Assembly: GCF_003234965.1 (NCBI RefSeq)
Contig: NZ_QKVK01000008.1
Coordinates: 124,001 to 188,000 of the forward strand
Length of the DNA stretch: 64,000 nt
Reading direction: 5' to 3'
Source of the DNA: Aestuariivirga litoralis
Lineage (GTDB): Bacteria > Pseudomonadota > Alphaproteobacteria > Rhizobiales > Aestuariivirgaceae
A model generated the notes under the pieces. The model saw nothing but the letters and a program-made list of their open reading frames with translations, did no database searches and had not been told where the DNA came from. Each line of letters starts with the position of its first letter. Within the stretch, counting starts at the first letter, position 1. Of this stretch, positions 17,454 to 26,342 are shown one piece after another. Position numbers and translations under genes: made by a program.

Positions 17454-18438
17454 GATTTCTGCGAAGACCAGAGTTCTTCTTGCGCTGTCGATGCTCAGAG
17501 GCGTCGGTCCCGCTGCTCTGCGTAAGGTTGCTGCAGTAAGCGAATTTGAAGTATTGTCGAGGAAGGATTTGGCTTGCCATCTGCCTCGCAGCGCTGCAGC
17601 GGGCATTGGTGAGGGCGCTTGGGTTCAGGCAGAGCGCGAAGCGGACAAGCAAGTCAATCTAGCTGTCGCCGCGGGTGCTCGTATCATATCGTCAGCAGAT
17701 CTCGGCTATCCTCAGTTGCTCATGTCAACCCGGGACGATCCGCAGATTCTATTTGTCAAAGGGTGCTTGGCAAATGTGCCTGAGAAATCGGTAGCCATCA
17801 TCGGAACGCGTGAACCAACGGATCATGGAATGCTTATCGCGCAGCGCCTCGCGGCGTTTTTTGCGGGTGAGGGATGGAGTGTGGTCAGCGGTCTGGCCAT
17901 TGGTTGCGATGCCGCCGCGCACGAAGCAGCTATCGACGTGGGTGGACACACTGTGGCGGTAATGGCTCATGGTCTGCAGACGGTAGCCCCAAGCCGGCAT
18001 AGGGCGCTCGCTCAGCGTATATTGGATTGTGGTGGAGCGCTTATTGCCGAGTATCCCTTTGGACAAGAACCTTTGCCGGCCAATTTCGTGAAGCGAGATC
18101 GTATTCAAGCGGGTCTGGCTCAAGGCGTTGTCATGGTTCAGTCTGATTTGACCGGTGGCAGCTTGCATGCTTCTCGTGCCGCAATCAGTTATGGTCGCTG
18201 GCTCGCTGTTCCCTATCCGACGGAGCAGGACATTCAGCGCAGTGAGATCAAGATACAGGGCAATCTCCTGTTGGCTGATGGCTCTCCAACTGAGAAGGTC
18301 GCTCTCCTTAGATGCGATGAGCGGGATCTGCGTCGGCTTATCATCTTGCGAAGCCGCAATGACTACACGCTCCTGGTCGAATCCACTGATGTCAAAGAAC
18401 CGCCGCGGATGCCTCCCGTTCAAGGGCAGCTTCTTTAA
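17446..18438 (+). CDS. dprA: DprA/Smf-family DNA-processing protein
   Basis: The Rossmann-like DprA core is clear: SVAIIGTREPTDHG near residue 120, VVSGLAIGCDAAAHEAAI, VAVMAHGLQTVAPSRHRAL, and RDRIQAGLAQGVVMVQSDLTGGSL where canonical DprA has the RNRII motif and an SGSL-like block. An N-terminal helical region (LSMLRGVGPAALRKV) resembles a helix-hairpin-helix DNA-binding unit. Canonical DprA loads RecA on incoming single-stranded DNA. This divergent copy, coupled to a nucleotide-metabolism fusion, more likely serves defence than competence (inference). ATG 17446 overlaps the upstream gene; a TTG 15 bases earlier is possible. Confidence 0.88.
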   Translation: MIEISAKTRVLLALSMLRGVGPAALRKVAAVSEFEVLSRKDLACHLPRSAAAGIGEGAWVQAEREADKQVNLAVAAGARIISSADLGYPQLLMSTRDDPQILFVKGCLANVPEKSVAIIGTREPTDHGMLIAQRLAAFFAGEGWSVVSGLAIGCDAAAHEAAIDVGGHTVAVMAHGLQTVAPSRHRALAQRILDCGGALIAEYPFGQEPLPANFVKRDRIQAGLAQGVVMVQSDLTGGSLHASRAAISYGRWLAVPYPTEQDIQRSEIKIQGNLLLADGSPTEKVALLRCDERDLRRLIILRSRNDYTLLVESTDVKEPPRMPPVQGQLL

Positions 18439-18443
18439 GCTCT

Positions 18444-18887
18444 TTACCGTGAATTCGTCCCAATTTCGATCTGATTGACGTCTGTCCTCAGCCAGTCTGC
18501 CAGGATTGCTGCAGTCTCTGCGATTTTAGCGGGCTCTTTAAGCGTGCATTCCCAGACAACAGCGATGCGCCAGCCAAGATCAAGAAGCGCCGCTCGGTTT
18601 CTGATGTCGCGCTCAGTGTTGCCCTCGAATTTACCTTTCCAGAAGTCGGGTCGTGATGCCGGCACTGTTGCAAATCGGCACCCCCGGTGACGGTGCCAGA
18701 AGCATCCATGGACAAAAACTGCGGCTCCGTATCTGGGAAGCAGGATATCGGGCCGACCAGCTAGGCCCTTTGCATGAAGCCGGAAGCGGAAACCGAGCCG
18801 GTGAAGCGCCCTCCTAAGTGCCAGCTCGGGTCTGGTATCCTTTCCCCTTATGCCGGCCATCATACGCGACCGGGTCTGTCTATCCAC
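18444..18887 (-). CDS. vsr: Very short patch repair endonuclease (Vsr)
   Basis: Vsr nicks beside T:G mismatches that arise when 5-methylcytosine deaminates. The 147-residue product carries the family blocks: RSRMMAGIRGKDTRPEL, the catalytic segment GRPDILLPRYGAAVFVHGCFWHRH, and a C-terminal LGWRIAVVWECTL. GTG 18887 is chosen because the protein then starts just before the conserved RSRMMAGI block; an AGGAGG lies 15 bases upstream. It is divergent from the cytosine methylase at 18966, its expected partner, and converges on dprA with 5 bases between stops. Confidence 0.92.
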   Translation of the reverse strand: MDRQTRSRMMAGIRGKDTRPELALRRALHRLGFRFRLHAKGLAGRPDILLPRYGAAVFVHGCFWHRHRGCRFATVPASRPDFWKGKFEGNTERDIRNRAALLDLGWRIAVVWECTLKEPAKIAETAAILADWLRTDVNQIEIGTNSR

Positions 18888-18965
18888 CGTATCCGTGACT
18901 TGCCTCCTGGAAAAGTCTCTCCAAGCTAGTATACACTGCGGCAGGGATCCAGCCGGGAGCATGAC

Positions 18966-20498
18966 TTGTCAGAAGTGTTCAACATCGTCGATCTCTTTGC
19001 AGGCCCCGGGGGTCTGGGGGAGGGATTTGCATCACTTGAGGTCAAGGGTCGGAGACCCTTCAGGATTGGGATCTCGGTCGAAAAGGAACTGTCTGCGCAT
19101 CGGACTCTTACCCTTCGCTCCTTTATTCGTGAATACCGAGCTCGGCACGGAAAGCTACCCAAGCCCTATCTGGAGTTTCACGCGGGCGAGATTGCGGAGC
19201 CGGACTGGTCAACCGTAGATGGCTCCGCATGGAAAGTTGCGGTTCAAGAGGCTCTCTGCCTCGAGCTTGGCAGGGATCCCGCGACTGAAATCATGAATTC
19301 CTCAATCAGGCGGGCGAGGAAAGTGCAAGGGGATACCGTCTTGATCGGAGGGCCACCATGCCAGGCGTACTCGCTGGTTGGCCGCGCGCGCTCGAGGGGA
19401 AAGGTCGATTACGTTCCAAAGGACGATGAACGGCATTTTCTGTTCCGTGAATACATCCGAGTTCTCGACAGGCTCCGGCCCGCAGCGTTTGTCATGGAAA
19501 ATGTGAAGGGAATGCTCTCGTCTACAGTCGAGAGCCGTCTTGTCTTCGAAATGCTCATGGAGGATCTGTCCTCGGTGGGCTCGCGGCGTGGGCATCTATA
19601 TGAGTTGCGCGCAATACGTGTCGAGGACGGTCAGGCCATGCTCAGGGCGCCAGAGCAACCCTCCGATTTTGTGGTGAGAGCTGAGGAGTTTGGCGTGCCG
19701 CAGCGTCGGCACAGAGTGATCATCGTTGGTTTGAGGAAGGATGTCGCTCGCGGGGCTGATACCGCTAGTATCACCGTACCTCGTGACCAGGTTACCGTGA
19801 CAGACGCAATTGGAAACCTCCCCCGGCTCCGGAGTGGGTTAAGTTCGAAAGATGACCCCATGGCGTGGCAGGGTGCAGTTGCCGAAGCTGCAAAACGGCT
19901 CTCTGCACTCGACGCTGCAGGAAAGAGCCGACATCTCCAAGAAGCATTCGCACGTCTTGCAGGCGAGTATATGAGGGGTTCGCCACTACCGCGAAGTGCT
20001 ACCGAGCTTCCCCACCGATATGGAAAGTCCAAGTCGCTCCTGCTGCAATGGCTTGAAAAATCAGAACTTAAGGCTATCGCTCAACACGAAAGCCGGGGGC
20101 ATATGCGATCGGATCTCGATCGATATCTCTTCGCTTCGGTGTTTGCCCAGCTGAGTGCTTACAGTCCGAAGGCTTCCGAGTTTCCTGTCCAGTTGGCCCC
20201 TGATCACCGGAACTGGCACAGCGGAATCTTTGCAGATCGCTTCAGGGTTCAACTTGCAACCGAACCCTCGACTACAGTTACCAGTCACATTTCGAAAGAT
20301 GGACACTACTTTATCCATCCTGATCCAATGCAGGTACGCAGCCTCACCGTTCGAGAGGCTGCGCGGCTGCAGACATTTCCAGATGACTATCTCTTTCTAG
20401 GCAATCGAACACAACAGTATGTCCAGGTCGGAAACGCGGTGCCTCCATTGCTAGCCCGACAACTGGCCGCACTTGTAGTTCAGGCCATTGGCATATGA
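18966..20498 (+). CDS. C5-cytosine DNA methyltransferase
   Basis: All main C5-methylase motifs are present in order: motif I DLFAGPGGLGEGF at residue 9, motif IV IGGPPCQAYSLVGR with catalytic Cys near 131, motif VI FVMENVKGML, motif VIII VPQRRHRVIIVG, and motifs IX-X TVREAARLQTFPDD and VQVGNAVPPLLA. The 510-residue length allows a target-recognition domain between VIII and IX. The start is TTG 18966 with GGGAG six bases upstream; GTG 18975 is an alternative. Neighbours are Vsr and the AIPR-DUF4420-Z1-GHKL operon, so it is the modification arm of a restriction-like system. Target sequence is not deducible. Confidence 0.93.
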   Translation: MSEVFNIVDLFAGPGGLGEGFASLEVKGRRPFRIGISVEKELSAHRTLTLRSFIREYRARHGKLPKPYLEFHAGEIAEPDWSTVDGSAWKVAVQEALCLELGRDPATEIMNSSIRRARKVQGDTVLIGGPPCQAYSLVGRARSRGKVDYVPKDDERHFLFREYIRVLDRLRPAAFVMENVKGMLSSTVESRLVFEMLMEDLSSVGSRRGHLYELRAIRVEDGQAMLRAPEQPSDFVVRAEEFGVPQRRHRVIIVGLRKDVARGADTASITVPRDQVTVTDAIGNLPRLRSGLSSKDDPMAWQGAVAEAAKRLSALDAAGKSRHLQEAFARLAGEYMRGSPLPRSATELPHRYGKSKSLLLQWLEKSELKAIAQHESRGHMRSDLDRYLFASVFAQLSAYSPKASEFPVQLAPDHRNWHSGIFADRFRVQLATEPSTTVTSHISKDGHYFIHPDPMQVRSLTVREAARLQTFPDDYLFLGNRTQQYVQVGNAVPPLLARQLAALVVQAIGI

Positions 20499-20567
20499 CC
20501 GGCGCCAAGTGACCACAAGAACGGCTCCGCCCCGAAGGTCTCTGAGGTGTTGTCCTGGTGCTTGACG

Positions 20568-22667
20568 TCAGACCGCATCTTCGGATGTACCTAGTGCAAA
20601 ACCAACAGCCCGCAACTTGTCCAGCGCCGCCAGAGCGATGATGCATTGCTTATCGCTCGGCATTCGCCTTGGTGAATTTTCGGCACAGACATCTAGAATT
20701 CCTAACTCACGTGGCGTCAGAGTACCCTTGGTCTTGGCCCACTTCCGCGCCTCATTCCAGAAGGCTGCTCCTAGCCGGTGCACTTCCAGTTGGGCGTCGA
20801 CCGCGTTATTCACAGCTCGATCGGATCGAACTTCCCTCACGCGCTCGTCCGCCAGTTCCTGTGAGATAACCACCCGTTCTAGTTCATCTGGGTAGTCCAG
20901 CTTGTAATCCGCAAGCCACTTCCAGCAAGCCTGCTTCTTGGCCCACTCACTGAAGTTACGGACGCCTGTAGGCGGATGCGTAATTATCTCTTGTGCTGCT
21001 CTTGCCGTGAACAGCACAACATTTCCAAGCTCCTTGGAAACACTTTGCTGGCGCCAGACCACATCAAGATCAACAACCATGTCGCGCTCCTTCGCATCAT
21101 GCACGAGCTTGGCGATTGCGTAAGTGACGATGTTGGCCCTATAGCCGCCTTCATACCAGTCGGCCCCGGAGACAAGCGTCTCTGTCGACCTGAAGATAAT
21201 GGCTTTCGCTATCGTGCGCTTGAACCACAGCTCATCAAATGTGGCACCATCGTCTCCCCATCGCTTGCCGATATGCTTGGCGAACTCTCCAAAATTCTTC
21301 TGCGCACCAAGGCTTACAACATGCGGCTGACATGCCCATGTGTTTTCGAACTTGGCGAGATCGGTTTTCGTCAGGAACTGTGAACGCGGATATTCCGCGT
21401 CGAATTTCTTTCGTTCTGTGACCGAGCGTCGCCCTCTTTCGTCGGCGTACTGACCTCTCGCTCGCTCATAGAACCACTTGGTATCCCGATAACCACCCTC
21501 TCCGCGGGCCAGTACTTTTCTTGACAACTCCTCGGCCCGCAAGTGGAAGGGGTGGTTGGCAAAGAAGTCCGCAGCGCTGACCTTGTTCTGGCTATTTGCG
21601 TACTCCGAAATCCGTGGAACAACGACTTCTGAATCTGTCCGCGGTACGATGGTCAGCTTCATTTGTACGTAAACGCTCTTCAACTGCTCTGCAAACGTCT
21701 TCCGGGCCGCGTGCAGAGACGCCGTTGTCTGACCGCCGTTCACAATCTGCAAGTTGTCTGCGCAAATCAGCAATAAACCTTTGTCTTCCTGCCTAACCTC
21801 TATTGCGTCTGCCGTCGCACTCAGTCCGTTGTTGTAGGAGAAGAACATGTGAGGCTCATCGCGAATGGTATCACGGATCCCCTTGTTTACCTTGCCGCGA
21901 GCCTGGAGAAAGCTTCTGACATTGGCCTCAAGCAGACGAGGCCCCCACTTGTCGTAGATTGTGGCTAACTGCGCACCTGGAACAACGGCCAGATAGCTCT
22001 CCAAAGCGGAATCTCCTTCTGACTTCGCTCCGCCTGATGCCGCAAGCAGCGGTATTCCGCCTCCGAAGTCTTTCTCGAAATCGATCAGGAGATTGGCCCG
22101 TGCCTGTCCCTGTTCCATGTATTGCTTGAGCCGCTTCAGATCCCAGACACTCAGCGTTACAGATTTGCCTTCGATGTCCGCTACCTTCGCGGCGTCTGCC
22201 TGCGTCCTTGCGTCAGCATTCGAGATGATGACAAGCTTTATCTTCTGAACGTCCTTCCATGTGGTGGAGATCAGATCAGCAAGACCGAAGCCAGCACTGG
22301 TTTCCTCAAGTTGCTCTCTGAAATCCCGCTTCAGGCTTGCTTTCAGGAACCGGTGAACGGTGTTCAGAAGTACCTGAAGCTTGTCCTTGTGTATGAGCCG
22401 GACTTTCTCCGTTATCTGGAAGTCACAGAGAATGAGACTCAGAACACCATCACCGTCACGGGGATCCCCACCGTATCCATCTACACGAACGGGATTTCCT
22501 GATACGCTACCCTCGTAATATGCTCGACTTGCTTCGTCCAATTCACCAGCTTCCGTGAGCAATTCTCCGGCCCTGTCGAAGAACGCCTCATCGGTGACGA
22601 GACCCCCGTCTGCATCGCCCTGAACATGGGCAATCAGTTGATGATGGAATTCCTCAAGGTCACTCAT
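20568..22667 (-). CDS. AIPR-family protein
   Basis: A 699-residue protein with the AIPR (abortive infection phage resistance) pattern: YDKWGPRLLEANVRSFLQ near residue 240, IRDEPHMFFSYNNGLSATAD near 275, and LQIVNGGQTTASLHAARK near 310. The family is linked to restriction and abortive infection; its activity is not established. It is last in a four-gene operon in which each gene overlaps or nearly touches the next, and it converges on the cytosine methylase with 69 bases between stops. AIPR, DUF4420, Z1 and GHKL genes beside a C5-methylase are a recognised set. Confidence 0.88.
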   Translation of the reverse strand: MSDLEEFHHQLIAHVQGDADGGLVTDEAFFDRAGELLTEAGELDEASRAYYEGSVSGNPVRVDGYGGDPRDGDGVLSLILCDFQITEKVRLIHKDKLQVLLNTVHRFLKASLKRDFREQLEETSAGFGLADLISTTWKDVQKIKLVIISNADARTQADAAKVADIEGKSVTLSVWDLKRLKQYMEQGQARANLLIDFEKDFGGGIPLLAASGGAKSEGDSALESYLAVVPGAQLATIYDKWGPRLLEANVRSFLQARGKVNKGIRDTIRDEPHMFFSYNNGLSATADAIEVRQEDKGLLLICADNLQIVNGGQTTASLHAARKTFAEQLKSVYVQMKLTIVPRTDSEVVVPRISEYANSQNKVSAADFFANHPFHLRAEELSRKVLARGEGGYRDTKWFYERARGQYADERGRRSVTERKKFDAEYPRSQFLTKTDLAKFENTWACQPHVVSLGAQKNFGEFAKHIGKRWGDDGATFDELWFKRTIAKAIIFRSTETLVSGADWYEGGYRANIVTYAIAKLVHDAKERDMVVDLDVVWRQQSVSKELGNVVLFTARAAQEIITHPPTGVRNFSEWAKKQACWKWLADYKLDYPDELERVVISQELADERVREVRSDRAVNNAVDAQLEVHRLGAAFWNEARKWAKTKGTLTPRELGILDVCAENSPRRMPSDKQCIIALAALDKLRAVGFALGTSEDAV

Positions 22668-23622
22668 CCCGAAGTCCCTTTCTGATTACGTCCATCAATT
22701 CGCCCCGAAACTTGAATGGCTCGCATGCATCCAGGGCTATCGAATATCGAACACTTCCTACGCCCGTAGCGAGCGGCAATGAAATGCGCGGAAATCCATC
22801 GACTACTTCGTAGCTCGTCGAGGACCCCACGAGCCATCGTCTGCTGTCGTAGTCGTCCTCAGGAACATATCCGGCCGAGTAGATGGCCTCTTCCCATGCC
22901 TCGAACACCCCGGCGTCTTCCTCGAAGTGTGTAGCAGTAACGCGCACATGATCATGCAGACTCTGACCATCGGGCAGGATGGCCGAAGCAACATTGACAA
23001 CACGGAGGAACACCCGACATCCATCGACATCGGCCAACTGATCTTCGGAGGAGATTGCAATGAAGGGTTTGGCGGCGGATCGATGTGCCTTTACCTCTAT
23101 GCAGGTTCCAATGAGTTCGAAGTCCTTTGCGGACCCGGTTGGGCCGGTCCACGATTCAATTGCAGTTGCGGGGCCAAAGGCTGAAGCCAACTCGCGAAGG
23201 AAGGTCAGCTCTCCCACGAGACCTCGTTGCTCCTCGGCGGTGAGGCTCTTTGGCCCTCCTCCGCGCAGGAGGTGATGCCAGCGTCGGGTGCGCTGCAGTA
23301 CTCTCGAAAGGGCTTCATCGAGGTTCTGACTGTCCTCCCCGGCTTCGACAACGTCGTGGCACAGTGTCACAAATATATCGAGTTGGCTCCGTTCCTTGAG
23401 ACCCAGAACGAATGCAGATCCGCCTGATACAGGGCGGAATGATATGATGAGGTTCTTGAGCTTGGGCAGGCGTGGGGTAGGTTGCGGCACGGTAGGCAGC
23501 CGCAACATCAAACCTGGCATTTCCCCCTCGAGGACGACCCAGAAAAAATCAAAGCGTCCGTCTAAATCGACCCGCCGTGCATCAAATACATTCAACTTGT
23601 CCCAAGGATCATTCACTCTCAA
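22660..23622 (-). CDS. DUF4420 / PD-(D/E)XK-motif protein
   Basis: About 320 residues with a core pattern fitting the PD-(D/E)XK nuclease fold of DUF4420: WTGPTGSAKDFELIGTCIEVKAHR, where D, E and K (D-F-E...EVK) are the candidate active-site residues near 175-190. It probably supplies DNA cleavage in this system. TTG 23622 is chosen because AGGAGG lies 6 bases upstream; an ATG at 23643 has no room for a ribosome site. It overlaps the Z1 gene upstream and the AIPR gene downstream. Confidence 0.85.
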   Translation of the reverse strand: MRVNDPWDKLNVFDARRVDLDGRFDFFWVVLEGEMPGLMLRLPTVPQPTPRLPKLKNLIISFRPVSGGSAFVLGLKERSQLDIFVTLCHDVVEAGEDSQNLDEALSRVLQRTRRWHHLLRGGGPKSLTAEEQRGLVGELTFLRELASAFGPATAIESWTGPTGSAKDFELIGTCIEVKAHRSAAKPFIAISSEDQLADVDGCRVFLRVVNVASAILPDGQSLHDHVRVTATHFEEDAGVFEAWEEAIYSAGYVPEDDYDSRRWLVGSSTSYEVVDGFPRISLPLATGVGSVRYSIALDACEPFKFRGELMDVIRKGLRDE

Positions 23623-26341
23623 GGGCGGCCTCCTGACCTTCATCCTCCTCTTCGTCTCCGAATAGTTCCCTGTAGCGAACGGTGTTCACAACATACTCCA
23701 CGCGTTCGGAGGGGCGTGAAGATACGGGAAGGCTGATGCCCCATGCCACTGCTGGCGCCTCGGGAAGCAATGCCACGTTCTTTGAACCTTCCTCGCCTTT
23801 GGGAGCTTTGGCTCTCACGTAGTGCAAGATGAGTAGACCACGATCCCTCACACGCCGGTATATTGAATCCGGATAGTTTACCTGGTCATCGTCGGACTTG
23901 CCTATTTCCTCCCGGTAGGCCCGCTCTGCGTCGGCAGCTTTCTGAGTATCTACTCCGGCCTTCTCGATCCCTCTCGAGGCCACCCTCATCCTCTTTCCAC
24001 TGAACGACATGAAGTCATGATGCAGGTCGTCAAGATCGACGTATCGTCTTGCCGGTATGATGGGGATCCCGAGTGCGGTGTCTTCGTCACCTTTCACGAG
24101 GCTAGGAACGAGGACGTCCCAGAATTTCAGCTCGTCATCCTTCCTCGATCGCATATAACTGCGAACAGGTCCGGTATCGGTGGTCACGCTTTGCTCCGCG
24201 TTCCGCCATCCAGCAAGGAACTCATCAATCAGTTCGATCGAGACATCTCTTGCTAGATATCCCCAGGGCGGAGCGGGCTGGAATTTATCGAGCAATTTTG
24301 ACACAAGCAACTTGGCCGCTTCAGCGTTGGCAGCCAGATCCTTGGAACGGATGCTGACCCTAGATGTCTCGACGAATTTGTTGGAGAGACCGACCAACGT
24401 TGTGATCTTCTGCCCTGAACCCATCTTGTTCCGGGCGGTCACTAGTAGCGATGCAGGGTGACTTCGAACGGCCAGTCCGAACATCCGCGGTGTCGCCTTC
24501 GCTCTCTCCATGACGCGCAATTCTTCGTGCAGTTCATCAGTCGCGTTGGCGATGAATGCATACCAGTCTATGGCTTCGGCCGGCATCCATATGCGACACA
24601 AGTCCTCATATCCGCTACGATAGCCGAACCAACGTCCCATCTGCATCAGAGTGTCGTACATCAAAGAGTTTCGAAGGAACCAGGTAATGGTGAGTCCCTC
24701 GAGCGTCAGACCGCGCGACAGGGAGAACCCGCCAACCGCCACGACTGTCTGGCCGCGCTCCCCGGATCTAGAATAATCGAGCTCATTCAGACGATTGTTG
24801 ACCTCTACGATCTTTGCTGATGCTATTGCATCAAGAAGATCTGACTGAATTGCCGGCCAGTCCGGCTCGGCTTCAACATACTCCTTCCGCCAAACCTGAT
24901 GAAGTGCGGATATCTCCGGATCGCTGAGGGCGGCAGTGCCTCGGCTCGCATTGATTCTGACGGCATTCTGAATTCTTTCCAACGCTTCATGTAGCCGATT
25001 GCGCAAGCGACCTTGAACGCCGGTGAATCGGCTCGCGTTGACCAGCATTGAACAGTGCGATGACTTCTGGCCGCGTTGATTTCTTATGGTTCTGGCGAGC
25101 AGGAAAGCTCGCAAGGCCTCCAATAGGGAGGCGGGCAAGGCGTCGAGTTGATGGTCAATTCTGTGCTTGATTGGGAGAATGTCTTCGTTATCGTCGATGT
25201 ATCTCAACCACGTCGGGTCGCCGTCATCTGGCAGGCCATCTACGAAAATCTTCTTTGCTCCGAAGTAGTTGCTCGGAGCATCCAGTCCGATGATGAAGTC
25301 CCTTGGGAAGAGATCTTCGTTGTACATCTCATCGTCTTGATCGGGGTCGATGAAGATATTTGCAAACGGAGTTGCGGTGTAGCCAACATAGCAACTACGA
25401 TGAAACATGTTCAGCAAATCTCTGATTTGCCCATTTATCTTTGTTACAAGCTTTTGCCCATATTTTGTATTGATCGAGGCGTTGTCGGCCTCATCGTCGA
25501 TCAGCAGCATTGGCTGATCTATCATTTCCTGGTCGCCGCGGGCACTGTTATCCTTCAACCAATCGAGAAGGTTTGCAAGCGTTCGATGATTCTTCTTGAT
25601 GACCAGAATTACGGGGACTTTGTAAGAGTCAATTTCGCTGGTGTTAGTGGATGCGGTGGTTTTGTTGAAGTCGCGGAGAGTATTGGTGAGGCTGACGGGA
25701 GTATTGCTTGGATCAAAGTGACCCACACCAATTATGTGCTTCGCACCTCCGTTCCTCGTCTCAAGTGACTTTCCCGTATCTCGTCCAATGAATCCTTCAT
25801 CAATCCGGGCTTGTGTCTGATTGCGGAGATTGTTGTGTATTCCCGCGATGACTATGATTAGTCGATAACCGGCATCCGCCGCCCGGCAGATAAGACCCGT
25901 ATAGTTTGCGGTCTTGCCGCTCTGAACGTGACCAACCACCATGCCTCTTCTGTCCCAACTCGAGTGCTTGTTGGGATTGCCAAGGCGGCTCAGGATCTTG
26001 TCGGTTACCTTGTCCGTTGAGATGACGACGTCTTTCGGAAGCCCATTCTTCAGAAGTAACTTCCTATAGCGGTCCCAGTAATAAGGTGTGATGGACGACT
26101 TTGCGTCGTCCAGCCATGGTTCGAAGTCTTCGCCATCAACGATAGCTCCCAAGCCAGCCTTTATGCCTTGCTTGAATTCAATCTCTCGGGCAATTTGTTC
26201 GATGTCCGGGTCTGTCAAGTCCGGCGCGACCGCTGCAGCAACGCCTCTTATCATCGTGCGTAGTTCAGTTTCTGTCTTGCGGGATTGGTTGAACAGGCCC
26301 ATCTCGACCATGTTCCGCACCGTGTCCATTGATCCACTCAT
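23609..26341 (-). CDS. Z1-domain P-loop ATPase
   Basis: A 910-residue member of the Z1 family, superfamily-2-like ATPases known from restriction-type operons. Walker A is GHVQSGKTANYTGL near residue 137, Walker B LLIDDEADNAS near 281, then GYTATPFANIFID, and the Z1 core GGFSLSRGLTLEGLTI with QMGRWFGYRSGYEDL near 560. It probably translocates or remodels DNA for the PD-(D/E)XK partner encoded next. It starts 2 bases after the GHKL gene stop. Confidence 0.92.
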   Translation of the reverse strand: MSGSMDTVRNMVEMGLFNQSRKTETELRTMIRGVAAAVAPDLTDPDIEQIAREIEFKQGIKAGLGAIVDGEDFEPWLDDAKSSITPYYWDRYRKLLLKNGLPKDVVISTDKVTDKILSRLGNPNKHSSWDRRGMVVGHVQSGKTANYTGLICRAADAGYRLIIVIAGIHNNLRNQTQARIDEGFIGRDTGKSLETRNGGAKHIIGVGHFDPSNTPVSLTNTLRDFNKTTASTNTSEIDSYKVPVILVIKKNHRTLANLLDWLKDNSARGDQEMIDQPMLLIDDEADNASINTKYGQKLVTKINGQIRDLLNMFHRSCYVGYTATPFANIFIDPDQDDEMYNEDLFPRDFIIGLDAPSNYFGAKKIFVDGLPDDGDPTWLRYIDDNEDILPIKHRIDHQLDALPASLLEALRAFLLARTIRNQRGQKSSHCSMLVNASRFTGVQGRLRNRLHEALERIQNAVRINASRGTAALSDPEISALHQVWRKEYVEAEPDWPAIQSDLLDAIASAKIVEVNNRLNELDYSRSGERGQTVVAVGGFSLSRGLTLEGLTITWFLRNSLMYDTLMQMGRWFGYRSGYEDLCRIWMPAEAIDWYAFIANATDELHEELRVMERAKATPRMFGLAVRSHPASLLVTARNKMGSGQKITTLVGLSNKFVETSRVSIRSKDLAANAEAAKLLVSKLLDKFQPAPPWGYLARDVSIELIDEFLAGWRNAEQSVTTDTGPVRSYMRSRKDDELKFWDVLVPSLVKGDEDTALGIPIIPARRYVDLDDLHHDFMSFSGKRMRVASRGIEKAGVDTQKAADAERAYREEIGKSDDDQVNYPDSIYRRVRDRGLLILHYVRAKAPKGEEGSKNVALLPEAPAVAWGISLPVSSRPSERVEYVVNTVRYRELFGDEEEDEGQEAALESE

Positions 26342-26342
26342 G

